Below are positions 41,419 through 48,298 of a DNA stretch of 64,000 bases, piece by piece. The stretch comes from Salibacterium salarium. Its GTDB lineage: Bacteria > Bacillota > Bacilli > Bacillales > Marinococcaceae. Location: positions 744,001-808,000 of the forward strand of contig NZ_JAUSUM010000001.1 in the NCBI RefSeq assembly GCF_030813635.1, written 5' to 3'. Made by a program: the position numbers and the translations under genes. The notes beneath the pieces are model-generated. The model ran no database searches. It was not told the DNA's origin and worked only from the letters and a program-made list of their open reading frames with translations. Position 1 is the stretch's first letter, and every line of letters begins with the position of its first letter.

Positions 41419-41616
41419 ATGGAAAAAGTAAGTGAAATTATAATGAAAATCGGTTTACTCATTATCGTTGTCATTCATATCATTAATGTAACGACCTCTT
41501 CCACTGTATTTATGTATCAAGTTATTTTATTCATTGGGCTAGTTATTGGATCGATAGGGTTAATAATGCAATGCAGCTTATACGTTTTTCGGAAATTAAG
41601 AAAAGAGGATAAATAA
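41419..41616 (+). CDS. Small membrane protein of unknown function
   Basis: 65 aa with two hydrophobic segments (IIMKIGLLIIVVIHIINV and YQVILFIGLVIGSIGLIMQC) and a basic tail RKLRKEDK. GGGAGAGGGG lies ~8 nt before ATG 41419. No family recognised. The 225 bp up to the next gene shows nothing clear. Confidence 0.6.
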   Translation: MEKVSEIIMKIGLLIIVVIHIINVTTSSTVFMYQVILFIGLVIGSIGLIMQCSLYVFRKLRKEDK

Positions 41617-41841
41617 ATTCAAGGGATGTCATCAATGCATACTTTATTCGAATTAAAGTAAATGGGCGCAAATAAGTATGGATTTACACTTCCCACTTTG
41701 AAATAATTTAGTAGTAATCAATGGAGCAAGATTGTTTAATAAGGACTTGAAACTCTTTGTTTATATCTTCAAACAATCAACGGACAGGCTAAAACGTGTG
41801 CTAAAATTAAGCTAGGTTACCGTATTGGATGTGAAAAGGAC

Positions 41842-42747
41842 ATGAAGAACAACCCTATTTATGTTGAGATACCTATACATACGAACATGGATGCGTTATG
41901 GGAGGCCAGTCAAAATCCAGATTTGCATACGCAATGGGATCTTAGATTTTCCTCTATTACTTATTTACCAAAAAATGAATCGGAACCTCAGTTATTTTCA
42001 TATAAAACAAGGATTGGTTTTGGTATAGAAGTAGAAGGATGGGGGAAAAGTGTCGGAAGCTTTCATGGGGAAGACGGCTCACGCACATCGTCTTTGCATT
42101 TTGGAACGGATCAAACGATTTCCCCGATTCGTGAAGGAAGAGGATATTGGAAGTACCAACCGAAACATGATGATACGATTACTTTTTTAACACAATATGA
42201 TTATACTCCTCGATTTGGCCAAATTGGTAATTGGGTAGATCATTTTATTTTTCGACCATTGATGGGGTGGGGAACCGCCCTTAGTTTTGATGTTTTAAAA
42301 AAGTGGTTGGAAAAAGGAGAGACGCCGGTTTCTCAATATGTAAGGTTTTTTAGTCACTGGATCCTGACATTCTTTTTCTTTTTTATATGGATGTATCATG
42401 GTCTTATTCCTAAGCTGATTTATAGACACCCGGATGAAATCGGGATGGTGCAGGCTTCCATTCCGCTTTCGAATACGGCAGCATTATGGGTGGTGCTGAT
42501 CATAGGAATAGGTGAAGCCTTGTTTGGATTGATGTGGCTGTGTTATAGAAAGAAACGGCATTTATTTTTTCTCCAAATGATTCTTTTACCTTTGCTCACC
42601 CTTTCTGCGGTGCTAGCTGACCCACGTTATCTCGTTGATCCTTTTAACCCTTTAACCTTTAATCTGGCGTTATTTGTTCTATCGATAATTGGGTATTTCA
42701 TCAGTACAGGTCTGCCAACAGCAACGAACTGTAAAAGAAAGAAATAA
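41842..42747 (+). CDS. SRPBCC (START-like) domain fused to a DoxX-like membrane domain
   Basis: 301 aa. Residues ~1-145 look like a lipid-binding SRPBCC domain (YVEIPIHTNMDALWEASQNP, VDHFIFRPLMGWGTALSFDV). Residues ~165-290 carry four membrane helices in the DoxX-like arrangement. Function unknown. It begins a three-gene unit with a DUF4166 protein and a YndJ-like protein, resembling the B. subtilis ynd cluster. The ribosome binding site is weak (AAAAGGA). Confidence 0.75.
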   Translation: MKNNPIYVEIPIHTNMDALWEASQNPDLHTQWDLRFSSITYLPKNESEPQLFSYKTRIGFGIEVEGWGKSVGSFHGEDGSRTSSLHFGTDQTISPIREGRGYWKYQPKHDDTITFLTQYDYTPRFGQIGNWVDHFIFRPLMGWGTALSFDVLKKWLEKGETPVSQYVRFFSHWILTFFFFFIWMYHGLIPKLIYRHPDEIGMVQASIPLSNTAALWVVLIIGIGEALFGLMWLCYRKKRHLFFLQMILLPLLTLSAVLADPRYLVDPFNPLTFNLALFVLSIIGYFISTGLPTATNCKRKK

Positions 42748-42757
42748 GGAGATTTTG

Positions 42758-43387
42758 ATGACGATTTACAAACAGGTACTAGGAGACGAATTTCATCGAT
42801 TACATCCAGCGCTGCAGAGAAGATATGAGTTAATAGACGGAAGCCGCTTTGAAGGGGAAGGCGTGATGAGAACAGTGGAGGGAGGTCCAAAGTTGTTACT
42901 TCCCTTGTTTGCACTGGGAGCCAGATGGAAATTTTTGTTTCCCGAACGCGGTGAAAATATTCCTTTTACGATGAGGAATACCCGTAGAACAAGAGAGGAC
43001 GGACAGGAGGAAATCTATTGGGAAAGAATCTTTTATTTTGGAAAAAAGAAAAGATTCTTTAATGCTATCATGAGCCTTGATAAGCAAAGAAATAGGATAA
43101 AGGATTACTTGGGAGATCCCCCGATTGTCTATTCCGATTTATCCTTTTCTACCTCACGAGATGGTGGTCTACATATTACATCAGAGAAGCAGCGGTTGAT
43201 ACTCGGAAAAATGGAAATTCCTATTCCAAAACTTTTTCAAGGCTTAGCCACCGTATCTGAGACATTTAATGAAGAACATCAAGTGTTTGAAATAAAAGTC
43301 GTCGTTAAAAACCTTTTAATTGGCAGGCTTTTTTCATATGAAGGAGAGTTTACAAGTGATGACATTCCGCACAGTTGGATGCCTTAA
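42758..43387 (+). CDS. DUF4166 family protein
   Basis: 209 aa, soluble, with LHPALQRRYEL, FEGEGVMRTVEGGPKLLLPL and a basic central part. It matches the DUF4166 family (B. subtilis YndH is similar). Function unknown; likely acts with its membrane neighbours. ATG 42758 follows TAAGGAG, which overlaps the stop of the preceding gene; the open frame extends upstream to 42689 inside that gene. It overlaps the next gene by ~29 nt. Confidence 0.8.
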   Translation: MTIYKQVLGDEFHRLHPALQRRYELIDGSRFEGEGVMRTVEGGPKLLLPLFALGARWKFLFPERGENIPFTMRNTRRTREDGQEEIYWERIFYFGKKKRFFNAIMSLDKQRNRIKDYLGDPPIVYSDLSFSTSRDGGLHITSEKQRLILGKMEIPIPKLFQGLATVSETFNEEHQVFEIKVVVKNLLIGRLFSYEGEFTSDDIPHSWMP

Positions 43388-44975
43388 TGTATTATTATTT
43401 CTTGTTATCATCATATTTTCTGCTCATCCTCCGTATTTCTTGATGTTAACAGCAGCCCAGCTTCTATATGTTCCCTTTATGCTGCATGTCATCATGAAAA
43501 AGGATAAGGGCTGGGTTGCAACATATTTGCCGTCTCTTTCCGTTCCTGCATTTTTGGCAGTTCTATTTTTACACATAACAGATCAAACGGCTTGGGATAC
43601 ACTGCTTGCAACACTCTATTTTATGTTTACTATTCTTATTGCTCTTTATGGGATAATTCGTTTCTTAAAGAGAGGCTTTGTCAACTTTGAAGAGTTTGTC
43701 ATAGATGCGGGGTTTTTTTACATCGTGGTCGGCGGGGCATGGTTTTTAGCTTATGAAGCTAACATAGACACGGGGTTTTCCACTACCCTAACTTGGTTAA
43801 CTAGTATTCATTTTCACTACGCTTCTTTTTTACTCTTACTATTTGTAGGTCTTCTGGGAAGGTTACATAAATCATCATTCTATATATTCATCAGTTGGAT
43901 GGTAATTATTGCACCGATCTTAGTAGCAGCAGGCATTTCTTATTCGCCTGTGCTTGAATTACTGTCTGTGTTGGTATATATTATTGGGATTTACGGTTTC
44001 ATCGTTTTATCATTTAAAATAACTTTTCAACATATCATGCAAAAGTTTCTCATTCGGGCGTCGTTTTGTTCTCTAGGATTAACCATTCTATTCTCTTTGT
44101 TATATACGGTAAGTCACTGGGCCCAGGCGTTTGAGGTGACAATAGATTTTATGCTGTATTCTCATGGTGTGATGAATACCATATTATTCGCATTAATGGG
44201 ACTGGTAGGCTGGTCCATGAACGTACCATCTGCTAATTCAAAGATTCCTTCGTTTCCTATGAGCAAAATAAGAGGAAGTGGAGCCGTTGGTGAGAAAGTG
44301 TTAACGGGAAAAATGGATGGAATTCTTTATAATGGATTAGTAGATGATATGAGACATTTTGAGCCAAGTATTGATACCCAAACACTGTCTTCTATGATTA
44401 TCGATTTCTATGAAAATACAAATGATTACAAGTTATTTGCTGAAGTGAAGTGGCACACATGGTTTAAACCTTTTGCTGGCGTGTATCGTTTGATTAGTCG
44501 GTATGTCAAACAAATAAATCTCCCCCTGTCACGAAAGCAGGTAGAAATGACTGGCGATATATTCTCCGTGAAGGATGCGTTAGATGGAAGGTACCATACA
44601 AGAGCATGGGTTCGTAAAATAAAGGAAGACGTGACATTTGTCGCTTTATATTCTTCTCATCAAGAAGAAGGCCGAACATATATGAATATTTCCCTGCCGC
44701 TTCCTTTTTCTGCAATGACGGGGATTTTAGAACTTAACCAATCGGGAAACGAATTAATTCTAACCAGTGAGAGCCAACAAAGAATATCGGGTCCGGGTAT
44801 TTATTTAGCTGTGAAAAATCATTTGTTTAAATTGCCAATCGATGAACGTTTTCATGTCAAAGAAGGGGGAAAAGGAACATTACAGGCATATCACCGCATG
44901 ACGATGTTTCACCTGCCATTTTTAACAATTGATTATCATATTTACGAAAGGAAAAGTACTAACGAAGGGAAGTGA
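43359..44975 (+). CDS. yndJ: YndJ-like membrane protein
   Basis: 538 aa. The N-terminal half (~1-290) has about nine membrane segments with conserved FHYASFLLLLFVGLLGRLH. The C-terminal half is soluble (FEPSIDTQTLSSMIIDFYEN, WKPFAGVYRL-like, ISGPGIYLAVKNHLFKLP). It matches the YndJ family; function unknown. ATG 43359 or GTG 43356 follows AAGGAG and overlaps the DUF4166 gene, so the products are made in fixed ratio. Confidence 0.8.
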   Translation: MTFRTVGCLNVLLFLVIIIFSAHPPYFLMLTAAQLLYVPFMLHVIMKKDKGWVATYLPSLSVPAFLAVLFLHITDQTAWDTLLATLYFMFTILIALYGIIRFLKRGFVNFEEFVIDAGFFYIVVGGAWFLAYEANIDTGFSTTLTWLTSIHFHYASFLLLLFVGLLGRLHKSSFYIFISWMVIIAPILVAAGISYSPVLELLSVLVYIIGIYGFIVLSFKITFQHIMQKFLIRASFCSLGLTILFSLLYTVSHWAQAFEVTIDFMLYSHGVMNTILFALMGLVGWSMNVPSANSKIPSFPMSKIRGSGAVGEKVLTGKMDGILYNGLVDDMRHFEPSIDTQTLSSMIIDFYENTNDYKLFAEVKWHTWFKPFAGVYRLISRYVKQINLPLSRKQVEMTGDIFSVKDALDGRYHTRAWVRKIKEDVTFVALYSSHQEEGRTYMNISLPLPFSAMTGILELNQSGNELILTSESQQRISGPGIYLAVKNHLFKLPIDERFHVKEGGKGTLQAYHRMTMFHLPFLTIDYHIYERKSTNEGK

Positions 44976-45001
44976 TGAACAAAAGAACGAAAATGTTATG
45001 T

Positions 45002-45007
45002 TATAAT
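45002..45007 (+). promoter_or_regulatory. Extended -10 promoter of the small toxin gene
   Basis: TATAAT at 45002-45007 with an upstream TG (TGTTATAAT) forms an extended -10 element; no -35 is needed or seen. Predicted start ~45014, leaving a ~65-nt structured leader. Confidence 0.6.
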
Positions 45008-45029
45008 AGAAAGACGTTGTAATCGAATA

Positions 45030-45074
45030 ACTCTTTAAGGATGAACAGCTGATCCCCCGAAGAAAGGGGGTGAT
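45030..45074 (+). promoter_or_regulatory. Toxin mRNA leader: long-range pairing arm and SD-sequestering hairpin
   Basis: ACTCTTTAAGGATG (45030-45043) is perfectly complementary to CATCCTTAAAGAGT (45158-45171) in the 3' end of the same transcript. Further down, CCCCC (~45054-45058) pairs with the GGGGG of the ribosome binding site (GAAGAAA loop), hiding it. Both features are typical of type I toxin mRNAs, which are made in a closed, poorly translated form. Confidence 0.7.
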
Positions 45075-45078
45075 GCTT

Positions 45079-45153
45079 ATGTCAGACTATGAGCTGCTAA
45101 TGATCGTATTAACGATTATCATGGTGCTGGTTATGTCTGGCAGTGAACGATAA
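45079..45153 (+). CDS. Holin-like type I toxin peptide
   Basis: 24-aa peptide MSDYELLMIVLTIIMVLVM plus SGSER: a short polar start, one hydrophobic helix and a charged end. The pattern M-S-x-Y-E-x-L-M matches small holin-like (TxpA/BsrG-related) toxins of Bacillota. ATG 45079 lies ~7 nt after AAAGGGGGTG; an ATG at 45073 is too close. A convergent antisense promoter, a shared bidirectional terminator and a structured leader surround it. Expected to act on the cell membrane. Confidence 0.7.
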   Translation: MSDYELLMIVLTIIMVLVMSGSER

Positions 45154-45196
45154 AAACCATCCTTAAAGAGTGACCGGCTCTAAAAGGATGGTTTTT
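45152..45196. terminator. Bidirectional terminator shared by toxin and antitoxin
   Basis: AAAAACCATCCTT (45152-45164) and AAGGATGGTTTTT (45184-45196) form a perfect 13-bp stem with an inner AGAG/CTCT pairing, and T-runs on both strands. Its left arm can instead pair with the 5' leader of the toxin mRNA. Confidence 0.88.
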
Positions 45197-45254
45197 ATTC
45201 AAAACCTCAACATTAGCTGTTCCCTTAACAGGGTATTCGATTGCTTCGTTTTTT

Positions 45255-45280
45255 GGTAGGGGATAGTCCCTACCTTTTTT
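45255..45280 (+). terminator. Terminator-like hairpin downstream of the toxin locus
   Basis: GGTAGGG-gatagt-CCCTACC then T6 on the plus strand. On the minus strand the same dyad would be the 5' hairpin of the predicted antitoxin RNA. Confidence 0.7.
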
Positions 45281-45291
45281 ATTATATGGTA

Positions 45292-45320
45292 ACTATACCA
45301 CATCATACATTTTGTTTCAA
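45292..45320 (-). promoter_or_regulatory. Promoter of the predicted antitoxin RNA
   Basis: On the minus strand TTGAAA (45315-45320) and TATAGT (45292-45297) are separated by exactly 17 bp, near-consensus SigA. No minus-strand protein gene follows, which points to a non-coding RNA. Nothing further was seen up to 45490. Confidence 0.72.
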
Positions 45321-45490
45321 AATTGTATGTTATTCGCTCAGAGGCATCTAATTAGGATTCATCTTATAGACTGCCTTTAAAAAAGTGATGGCAAATGAAT
45401 CAATCAATGATAAGCTATATCGATTTGATTTTTTTGTGAGAAATAAAAAATTACATGATTAATCGTCAGGGAGAGAGAGGCATCCATCCT

Positions 45491-46012
45491 ATGTTTTTAT
45501 CTTATGTACTGGTATTTGTATTAGCTTCTATTCCGTTAGTCGAACTTGCTGCTGTTATTCCACTTGCTGTTATTGGCGGGTTACATCCAGTACCGGCAGC
45601 TATTCTGGCTTTTCTAGGAAATGCGCTGACCGTCTTTTTGTTAGTTGTTTTTGTTGATAAGGTGAAGAAATGGTTAAAGAAAAGGAAGGATAGACAACAA
45701 GATGATACGGAGAAGACGTCATCGAATAATGAAGAAGCGGAACACTCAAAAAAGGGAAAACGAGCCAGATTTCTGTTTGATAAATACGGTTTACCTGGTT
45801 TAGCAATCATTGGTCCCTTCTTTGTCGGCTCCCACGTTTCTGCTTTTATGGGAATGAGTTTTGGGTCGGGGAGAAGTATGGTAGTCATTTGGATGCTTGT
45901 CAGCTTATTACTATGGACAGTGATTATTACTGTTGCTTCCGTTTATGGGACAGAGTATTTTATTCCCAATGTAGAGGAAGATGGATTTCTAATCCGTCTG
46001 TTTCAAAATTAA
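45491..46012 (+). CDS. Small multidrug export (Sm_multidrug_ex) family membrane protein
   Basis: 173 aa, with hydrophobic segments at ~4-26, ~29-49, ~112-132 and ~138-158. The family pattern is visible in ASIPLVELAAVIPLAVIGGL and KYGLPGLAIIGPFFVGSHVS, separated by a highly charged cytosolic linker (~55-100). The family was named from a proposed export role; evidence is slight. ATG 45491 is preferred over 45455, which has no site. Confidence 0.78.
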   Translation: MFLSYVLVFVLASIPLVELAAVIPLAVIGGLHPVPAAILAFLGNALTVFLLVVFVDKVKKWLKKRKDRQQDDTEKTSSNNEEAEHSKKGKRARFLFDKYGLPGLAIIGPFFVGSHVSAFMGMSFGSGRSMVVIWMLVSLLLWTVIITVASVYGTEYFIPNVEEDGFLIRLFQN

Positions 46013-46111
46013 GGAGGCTTCCCTTGGTTAATAGAGCGGTTTTAAATGAAACCAATTCCTTACTATCGTGCCTATGATACAATGAATAAAAATCAAAAAG
46101 GGAGATATTTC

Positions 46112-46435
46112 ATGCAGGATCATGCAGCTATTCGAGACAAGATCCTTCAGGAACTAAAGGAGCTGGTTATTGGTCAATTATCCTCTGAGAAGGTTCGTAT
46201 CTATTTGTTTGGATCTTGGGCAACGCAAGAAGAAAAGCAAAGCTCAGATATTGACATTGCTATTGAAACCGAGCGCCCGTTGGATCCATTAACATGGAAC
46301 GATCTTGTAGAGAAAATAGAAGAGTCCACCATTCCGTATAACGTAGATGTCGTAGATTTACGAAAGGCAAGTTCCAATCTTGTACGAAAAGTCAAAGAGG
46401 AGGGAATAGTATGGAAAGATTGCGTCACCGATTAG
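46112..46435 (+). CDS. mntA: MntA-type nucleotidyltransferase antitoxin
   Basis: 107-aa minimal nucleotidyltransferase. It contains exactly GSX10DXD (Gly34-Ser35, Asp46, Asp48) in YLFGSWATQEEKQSSDIDIA, the active site used by MntA to transfer AMP to its HEPN partner. AAAAGGGAGA precedes ATG 46112; the frame upstream to 46046 lacks a site. It overlaps the HEPN gene by 25 nt. MntA neutralises HepT by oligo-AMPylation in characterised systems. Confidence 0.85.
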   Translation: MQDHAAIRDKILQELKELVIGQLSSEKVRIYLFGSWATQEEKQSSDIDIAIETERPLDPLTWNDLVEKIEESTIPYNVDVVDLRKASSNLVRKVKEEGIVWKDCVTD

Positions 46436-46803
46436 AATCTGCCGAGAAAGCGTTAGTTTCATTGCGACAGCTTGCCATGCTCGAAAATCTGTCTGATGTT
46501 GAACGTGATGCTGCTATTCAACGGTTTGAGTTTTCCTTTGAGGCTTGTTGGAAATTAGCTAAACAGTATTTATATGATATCGAAGGCCTGGATATCGGGT
46601 CTCCGAAAGGTGTTATTCGAAGCAGCCGAGAAGTGAATCTATTCAATGAGGAAGAGACTGTTACAGCTTTAAACATGGTGAACGATCGTAATCTTACCGT
46701 TCACACGTATAATGAGGAAATCGCTGAGAAAATTCAAGCTAATATAGAAAAATATTATCGCCTCCTAAAACGTTGGGTGGATCGAATGAACCAAGAAATA
46801 TAA
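46411..46803 (+). CDS. hepT: HepT-type HEPN ribonuclease toxin (HI0074 family)
   Basis: 130-aa all-helical HEPN protein. The catalytic and modification motif RX4HXY is exact: Arg93, His98, Tyr100 in NDRNLTVHTYNE. HepT toxins cut RNA as dimers, and the Tyr is AMPylated by MntA to silence them. The N-terminal RFEFSFEACWKLAKQYL is typical of the HI0074 branch, some of whose members may not be toxic. AGGAGGG lies before ATG 46411, inside mntA. Confidence 0.85.
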   Translation: MERLRHRLESAEKALVSLRQLAMLENLSDVERDAAIQRFEFSFEACWKLAKQYLYDIEGLDIGSPKGVIRSSREVNLFNEEETVTALNMVNDRNLTVHTYNEEIAEKIQANIEKYYRLLKRWVDRMNQEI

Positions 46804-46836
46804 ACATATAAAGGATAGCAATGCTTAATATTTGAG

Positions 46837-46867
46837 GGCACTTTCATAAAGGAAAGTGTCTTTTTTA
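46837..46867 (+). terminator. Terminator after mntA-hepT
   Basis: GGCACTTTC-ataaag-GAAAGTGTC followed by T6. Confidence 0.9.
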
Positions 46868-46971
46868 TAGAGTAGACGGTCTGTTTTTACATTGCATAAT
46901 ATTTGCTCTTTCGGGGAGCATAAGAAAAGGAACCTTTCATTGCTTTATCCACATAAAAGGAGGTGCTTATC

Positions 46972-47964
46972 ATGACAGCTCGTCTCCTTTCGTTTATTAT
47001 ACCTTCTTTTAATGAAGCTAGTAATATCGAACATATTTATAAAGCGTTAGATAAGGAATTTGAAGATCTTACTTATGATTATGAAATTCTTTTTATTAAT
47101 GATGGAAGCACGGATGATACGTTGGCTCGTATAAAAAAGCTGGTATTAACGAATAACAAAGTGAAATATATTTCGTTCACTAGAAATTTTGGAAAAGAAG
47201 TAGCGCTCCTGGCGGGGTTTCAACACGTGAAAGGGGAAGCCGTTATTGTGATGGATGCCGATTTACAACATCCTTGTTCCCTAATTAAACCTTTTATTGA
47301 AGGGTATGAAGAAGGGTACCATCAAGTGGTTGGCCGTCGTAATCGAAAAGGAGATGGGTGGGTGCGGTCATGCCTGTCTTCTTTTTATTACTGCCTGATC
47401 AACAAGTTCGTTGATGTAGAATTAAGAGATGGTGTAGGTGACTTTAGACTTTTAAGCCGTAAAGCAGTGGATGGGCTATTAAAGTTGAATGAAGGAAGCC
47501 GTTTTTCAAAAGGACTGTTTTCCTGGATTGGACTCAGCCAAAAAATTATAGATTATGATAATGTTGAACGAAAAAATGGATCCTCCAAATGGAAGTTTTC
47601 CAAGTTACTGAATTATGGTATTGACGGTGCGATTTCTTTTAATAATCGGCCCCTTCGAATATGTTTTTATACGGGAAGTTTTATTTTGTTATTGTCGCTT
47701 GTCTATATCATCGTTCACTTACTTATGATTATGAACTATGGGATTGTAGAACATGGGTATTTCACGACTATTTCTGCTATTCTGTTGTTAGGAGGCATTC
47801 AATTGCTCAGTCTAGGTGTTATAGGTGAATATATCGGGAGAATTTATTACGAAACAAAAAAACGCCCCCATTATCTAATACAAGAAACGAATATAAATAG
47901 TGGAGAAAATGATGAAGAGAACGAGTCAGGAATTCATAAGGTTTATCGTAGTGGGGGTGATTAA
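46972..47964 (+). CDS. csbB: Polyprenyl-phosphate glycosyltransferase (CsbB-like, GT2)
   Basis: 330 aa. The GT-A domain has FIIPSFNEASNIEH, FINDGSTDDT and the DXD-type MDADLQHP, then two C-terminal membrane helices (~225-250, ~260-285) and the family motif GVIGEYIGRIYYETKKRP. It loads a sugar (GlcNAc for B. subtilis CsbB) onto undecaprenyl phosphate. A GtrA-type flippase and YfhO follow, giving the three parts of lipoteichoic acid glycosylation. AAAGGAGG lies 9 nt before ATG 46972. Confidence 0.88.
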   Translation: MTARLLSFIIPSFNEASNIEHIYKALDKEFEDLTYDYEILFINDGSTDDTLARIKKLVLTNNKVKYISFTRNFGKEVALLAGFQHVKGEAVIVMDADLQHPCSLIKPFIEGYEEGYHQVVGRRNRKGDGWVRSCLSSFYYCLINKFVDVELRDGVGDFRLLSRKAVDGLLKLNEGSRFSKGLFSWIGLSQKIIDYDNVERKNGSSKWKFSKLLNYGIDGAISFNNRPLRICFYTGSFILLLSLVYIIVHLLMIMNYGIVEHGYFTTISAILLLGGIQLLSLGVIGEYIGRIYYETKKRPHYLIQETNINSGENDEENESGIHKVYRSGGD

Positions 47965-48286
47965 TACCACTCACTATTACATCAGTTATTTGATATTACA
48001 CGAAATGCTGGAGATTCATTATATGACAGCCCATGTCATTGGGTTTTTGCTGAGCTTATTCCTTTCCTTTTTTTTAAATGTTTATATTACGTTTCGGGTA
48101 AAACCTACGTTAGCCAAGTTTTTGCAATTTCCGTTAACTCAAGTTTTTAATATTACCGTTTCTTCTATATTTGTGTATATCCTTGTGGAACATTTTCATA
48201 TCGATAGTACGGTGGCGCCGATTTTATCAGTTTTCATTACGGTTCCGCTCACGTTTATCGTAACAGGAAAAATTCTAACAAAGTAA
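47912..48286 (+). CDS. GtrA-family flippase for lipid-linked sugar
   Basis: 124 aa, four membrane segments, with the GtrA start FIRFIVVGVINTTHYYISYL and FFLNVYITFR. GtrA/GtcA proteins are thought to flip the polyprenyl-phosphate sugar made by the adjacent GT2 enzyme to the outer face. It overlaps csbB by ~53 nt in another frame; ATG 47912 lies 6 nt after GGAG (47909 or GTG 47900 are alternatives). Confidence 0.88.
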   Translation: MKRTSQEFIRFIVVGVINTTHYYISYLILHEMLEIHYMTAHVIGFLLSLFLSFFLNVYITFRVKPTLAKFLQFPLTQVFNITVSSIFVYILVEHFHIDSTVAPILSVFITVPLTFIVTGKILTK

Positions 48287-48298
48287 CGGGGATTTTAA

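Larger units (their letters stand above)
45150..45285 (-). ncRNA. Predicted antisense antitoxin RNA
   Basis: A minus-strand promoter TTGAAA-N17-TATAGT (45292-45320) would start an RNA near 45285 that runs back over the toxin 3' region and ends at the bidirectional terminator 45152-45196, about 135 nt. It begins with the hairpin GGTAGGG/CCCTACC and is fully complementary to the toxin mRNA tail. This is the arrangement of RatA, SR4 and SR5 in B. subtilis. Confidence 0.6.

Noticed and set aside
46883-46918. SigB promoter before csbB
   Set aside because: GTTTTT and GGGGAG are 24 bp apart, too far for SigB.
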